A stretch of 15,904 bases of DNA, from assembly GCA_947476855.1 (NCBI GenBank), contig CANJSR010000053.1, positions 1 to 15,904 of the forward strand. Direction: 5' to 3'. This stretch comes from Acetobacteraceae bacterium (lineage in GTDB: Bacteria; Pseudomonadota; Alphaproteobacteria; Acetobacterales; Acetobacteraceae). Positions within the stretch are counted from its first letter, which is position 1. Every line of letters begins with the position of its first letter. Shown here in pieces: positions 14,073 through 15,904 of this stretch. The position numbers and the translations under genes were made by a program. The notes below the pieces were generated by a model. That model did not search any database. It was given only the letters and a program-made list of their open reading frames with translations, and was not told the DNA's origin.

Positions 14073-15101
14073 ATGCAAGAAATGCCGCCGCTCGTCCTGA
14101 CGCACCCGACGCCCAACCCTGCCTGGCTCGCGCGCCTGTCCGAGGATGCGCTGGAGCCCGACCTGCCCATCGTCGATCCGCACCATCATTTGTGGAACCA
14201 CCACGGCAACACGTATTTCCTGGATCAATTGCTGGCCGACCTGACGACCGGCCACAACATCGTCGCGACCGTCTTCCTGCAATGCTTCTGGGCCTACCGC
14301 GACACCGGACCCGAGGGCATGAAGCCGGTGGGGGAAACCGAGTTCGTGGCCTCGGTCGCCGCCGAGGCGGAACGCCGCAAGACCCATGCCCGCATCTGCG
14401 CCGGCATCGTGGGCTTCGCCGACCTGACGCTGGGCGATGCACTCCCGGCCGTGCTGGACGCACATGTCGCGGCCGGGGCAGGGCGGTTCCGCGGCATCCG
14501 CCACATCACCGCCCGCCATCCCCGCTTCCTGGCCAGCATGGCGACGCCGCCGACCTTCGGGCTGATGGGGTCTACCGCCTTCCGTCGTGGCTTCGCCGAA
14601 CTCGGCAAGCGCGGCCTGACCTATGACGCCTGGCTGTATCACACGCAGATCAGCCAGTTGGTTGACCTGGCTCGCGCCTTTCCGGAAACGCCGATCGTGC
14701 TGAACCATGTCGGCGGCCCCCTCGGCGTCGGCCCCTATCGCGGCCGCGGGGAGCAGGTCTTCGCCGACTGGCACGCCGCGATCCGCGAACTGGCGAGCTG
14801 CCCGAATGTCCATATGAAGCTGGGCGGGCTGGCGATGGTGGTGAACGGGTTCGACTTCCACGAGAACGTGCTGCCGCCGTCATCGGGTGAACTCGCAAAC
14901 GCCTGGGGCCCCTATATGCTGGCGCTGATCGAGGCGTTCGGCGCGGACCGCTGCATGTTCGAGAGCAACTTCCCCGTGGACAAGGGCATGTGCTCCTACC
15001 CGGTGATGTGGAACGCGTTCAAGCGGATCGCCGCCGGCGCCTCGGCCGATGAGAAGAAGGCGCTGTTCCACGACACGGCCGCGCGGTTCTATCGGATCTG
15101 A
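14073..15101 (+). CDS. Metal-dependent amidohydrolase (Amidohydro_2; 2-pyrone-4,6-dicarboxylate lactonase-like)
   Basis: The 342-residue product is a TIM-barrel hydrolase of the Amidohydro_2 group. PIVDPHHHLW (32-41) supplies the first metal-binding histidines, NHVGGP has His212, and MFESNFPVDK (295-304) has the C-terminal Asp303. Relatives hydrolyse lactones such as 2-pyrone-4,6-dicarboxylate or decarboxylate aromatic acids. With a putative ring-cleaving cupin and a hydroxylating dioxygenase upstream, lactone or ester hydrolysis late in a catabolic route is the likely job; this is inference. AAGGAAA (14061-14067) is a good ribosome site for the ATG at 14073. A run of nine G follows the stop directly. 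Confidence 0.87.
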   Translation: MQEMPPLVLTHPTPNPAWLARLSEDALEPDLPIVDPHHHLWNHHGNTYFLDQLLADLTTGHNIVATVFLQCFWAYRDTGPEGMKPVGETEFVASVAAEAERRKTHARICAGIVGFADLTLGDALPAVLDAHVAAGAGRFRGIRHITARHPRFLASMATPPTFGLMGSTAFRRGFAELGKRGLTYDAWLYHTQISQLVDLARAFPETPIVLNHVGGPLGVGPYRGRGEQVFADWHAAIRELASCPNVHMKLGGLAMVVNGFDFHENVLPPSSGELANAWGPYMLALIEAFGADRCMFESNFPVDKGMCSYPVMWNAFKRIAAGASADEKKALFHDTAARFYRI

Positions 15102-15475
15102 GGGGGGGGGCGTCGTCTTCCCCATCCGGTGCATCGTTCAATAACCAGCCGCAATCAACCGGCTTGCGGCGCGCGGCATCGGCGGCTACCTCGGACCATG
15201 TTCCGTACGAAACAACCCTGGAGCATGGATCGGATCGCCGCCGCCGAACCGGTCTGCCTGGATGAGGTCGGGTTCACGGCGCGGGAATGCGTCCCCCTGC
15301 CGGCCGACGGCACGAAACCCCAGGCAGGAGACGCCTCGCCACCCTCGATCGGGTGCGCCCCGTCACAGGGGGCACCCATCACGACGGCATGACGGGCCGG
15401 TGCCCAGTGACAGGGCACCGATAACCACGCAACGAAACCAACCGCCACGGGGATCGGACCCGTGGCGTGTCCGGT
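15102..15475. other. Hairpin-rich intergenic region without a supported gene
   Basis: This 374-bp spacer separates convergent genes. I find no convincing coding region: short open frames on both strands (15129-15392 plus, 15155-15448 minus) lack known motifs and good ribosome sites. It holds three perfect or near-perfect hairpins besides the likely terminator: GCCGCAA/TTGCGGC (15148-15170), GGGTGC-CCCC/GGGG-GCACCC with a one-base bulge (15351-15377), and CGGTGCCC/GGGCACCG (15398-15420). The last two share GTGC stems and similar loops (GTCACA and AGTGACA). Confidence 0.5.
15444..15466 (-). terminator. Likely terminator of the minus-strand luciferase-like gene
   Basis: GCCACGGG (15444-15451) and CCCGTGGC (15459-15466) form a perfect 8-bp stem with a 7-nt loop, 9 bp beyond the stop codon. 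On the minus strand it is followed by GGTTGGTTTCGTT, moderately T-rich, so intrinsic termination is plausible but not ideal. Confidence 0.5.
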
Positions 15476-15904
15476 TTACTCGGCGGCTTCGGCGTTGACC
15501 TGCGCGAGCTTGGAGATCGCCACGCCCTTGCCGACGCCAGCGCGCTCCTTGTATGGGGTCGTGTCGATCTCATCGAGTTCGATCGACCCGTTCAGCACGC
15601 TCTGCTTCCAGGCCTGGTGCTCAGGTTCATGCGCGGTGAACTCGGGCATCACTTCCTTGGCGAACAGTTCCAGGCTCTCGCAGATATGCTCGTGCGTGTT
15701 CTTGCCCGCCTGGTTCAGCAGGATGATCTGGTCCACGTTCGAAGCCGCGAACCGCTTCAGCTTGCGCCGGATCGTCTCGGGCGAGCCGATCAGCCCACCA
15801 CGCACCGCGCGCTGGAAGGCATCGGGGTTCTCGGCCTTCCACTTCAGGTACTCGTCCCACAACTTCACCGTCCCCGGCGGCGGCCGCTGCCGGCCCGAAG
15901 ACGC
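15476..15904 (-). CDS. Luciferase-like (LLM class) flavin-dependent oxidoreductase, C-terminal part
   Basis: The frame is open to the window edge, so about 142 C-terminal residues are seen and the start lies outside. GTVKLWDEYLKWK, then GGLIGSPETIRRKLKRF and VDQIILLNQAGKNTHEHICE, is the closing part of the bacterial luciferase-like fold, where a late helix and strand precede the last barrel elements. ESLELFAKEVMPEF and a variable tail of about 50 residues follow. A GTG at 15868 is in frame but is internal to the conserved domain and not the start. Similar proteins of about 380 residues are common near aromatic catabolism genes in Alphaproteobacteria. It is a different subgroup from the NtaA-like enzyme at 3181. 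It converges with the bicupin operon, and a likely terminator lies just after its stop. Confidence 0.85.
   Translation of the reverse strand, partial: ASSGRQRPPPGTVKLWDEYLKWKAENPDAFQRAVRGGLIGSPETIRRKLKRFAASNVDQIILLNQAGKNTHEHICESLELFAKEVMPEFTAHEPEHQAWKQSVLNGSIELDEIDTTPYKERAGVGKGVAISKLAQVNAEAAE

Noticed and set aside
15129..15392. Possible 87-residue protein in the last spacer
   Set aside because: No recognised motif or ribosome site, and a competing frame on the other strand; the region is dominated by hairpins.

Overview
This is a GC-rich window with dense coding and short leaders, from an alphaproteobacterium. The closest fit is Acetobacteraceae or another member of Rhodospirillales. The evidence is the large Hint-domain repeat protein, FNR/FixK-type boxes, dispersed palindromes whose translation reads MGGLDPPI, and a load of flavin-dependent and molybdenum oxidoreductases. 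The assignment is inferred from gene style, because no rRNA or other marker gene is present. No tRNA, CRISPR array or transposase was seen.

Layout. 1-2531 (+): the 3' end of a molybdenum hydroxylase large subunit (CoxL form II type), then an isocitrate/isopropylmalate dehydrogenase-family protein with non-standard substrate residues. 2538-3005 (-) and 3181-4536 (+): a SnoaL/NTF2-like protein and an NtaA/SnaA/DszA-type flavin monooxygenase, diverging around a perfect FNR-type box. 4537-4890: a non-coding spacer with a REP-like pair of palindromes, a 34-bp tandem repeat and a possible promoter. 4891-5919 (+): a sulfotransferase-like protein. 5945-8046 (+): an EF-G paralogue behind a second FNR-type box and a structured leader. 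8084-10861 (-): a 925-residue repeat protein with a C-terminal Hint domain, converging on the EF-G paralogue through a strong hairpin and driven from an AT-rich promoter. 11122-12084 (-): a phosphate acetyl/butyryltransferase-family protein with a third FNR-like promoter. 12218-15101 (+): a tight three-gene operon of bicupin dioxygenase, TauD-family dioxygenase and metal-dependent amidohydrolase. 15102-15475: a hairpin-rich spacer. 15476-15904 (-): the C-terminal end of a second luciferase-like monooxygenase.

How the genes may work together. The oxidoreductases and hydrolases look like an accessory catabolic region for aromatic, heterocyclic or lactone substrates: Mo-hydroxylation, flavin monooxygenation, ring cleavage by a 3-His cupin, 2-oxoglutarate-dependent hydroxylation, lactone or ester hydrolysis, and oxidative decarboxylation of a malate-like acid. 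No substrate can be named from sequence. A second theme is oxygen control. Three intergenic regions carry FNR/FixK-like dyads, and two of them sit close to the class II spacing from a possible -10 element. They precede the EF-G paralogue, the phosphotransacylase and the SnoaL/monooxygenase pair. The most unusual proteins are the EF-G paralogue, which lacks the catalytic switch II histidine and has a shortened switch I, and the bicupin, whose metal site is in the C-terminal cupin instead of the N-terminal one.
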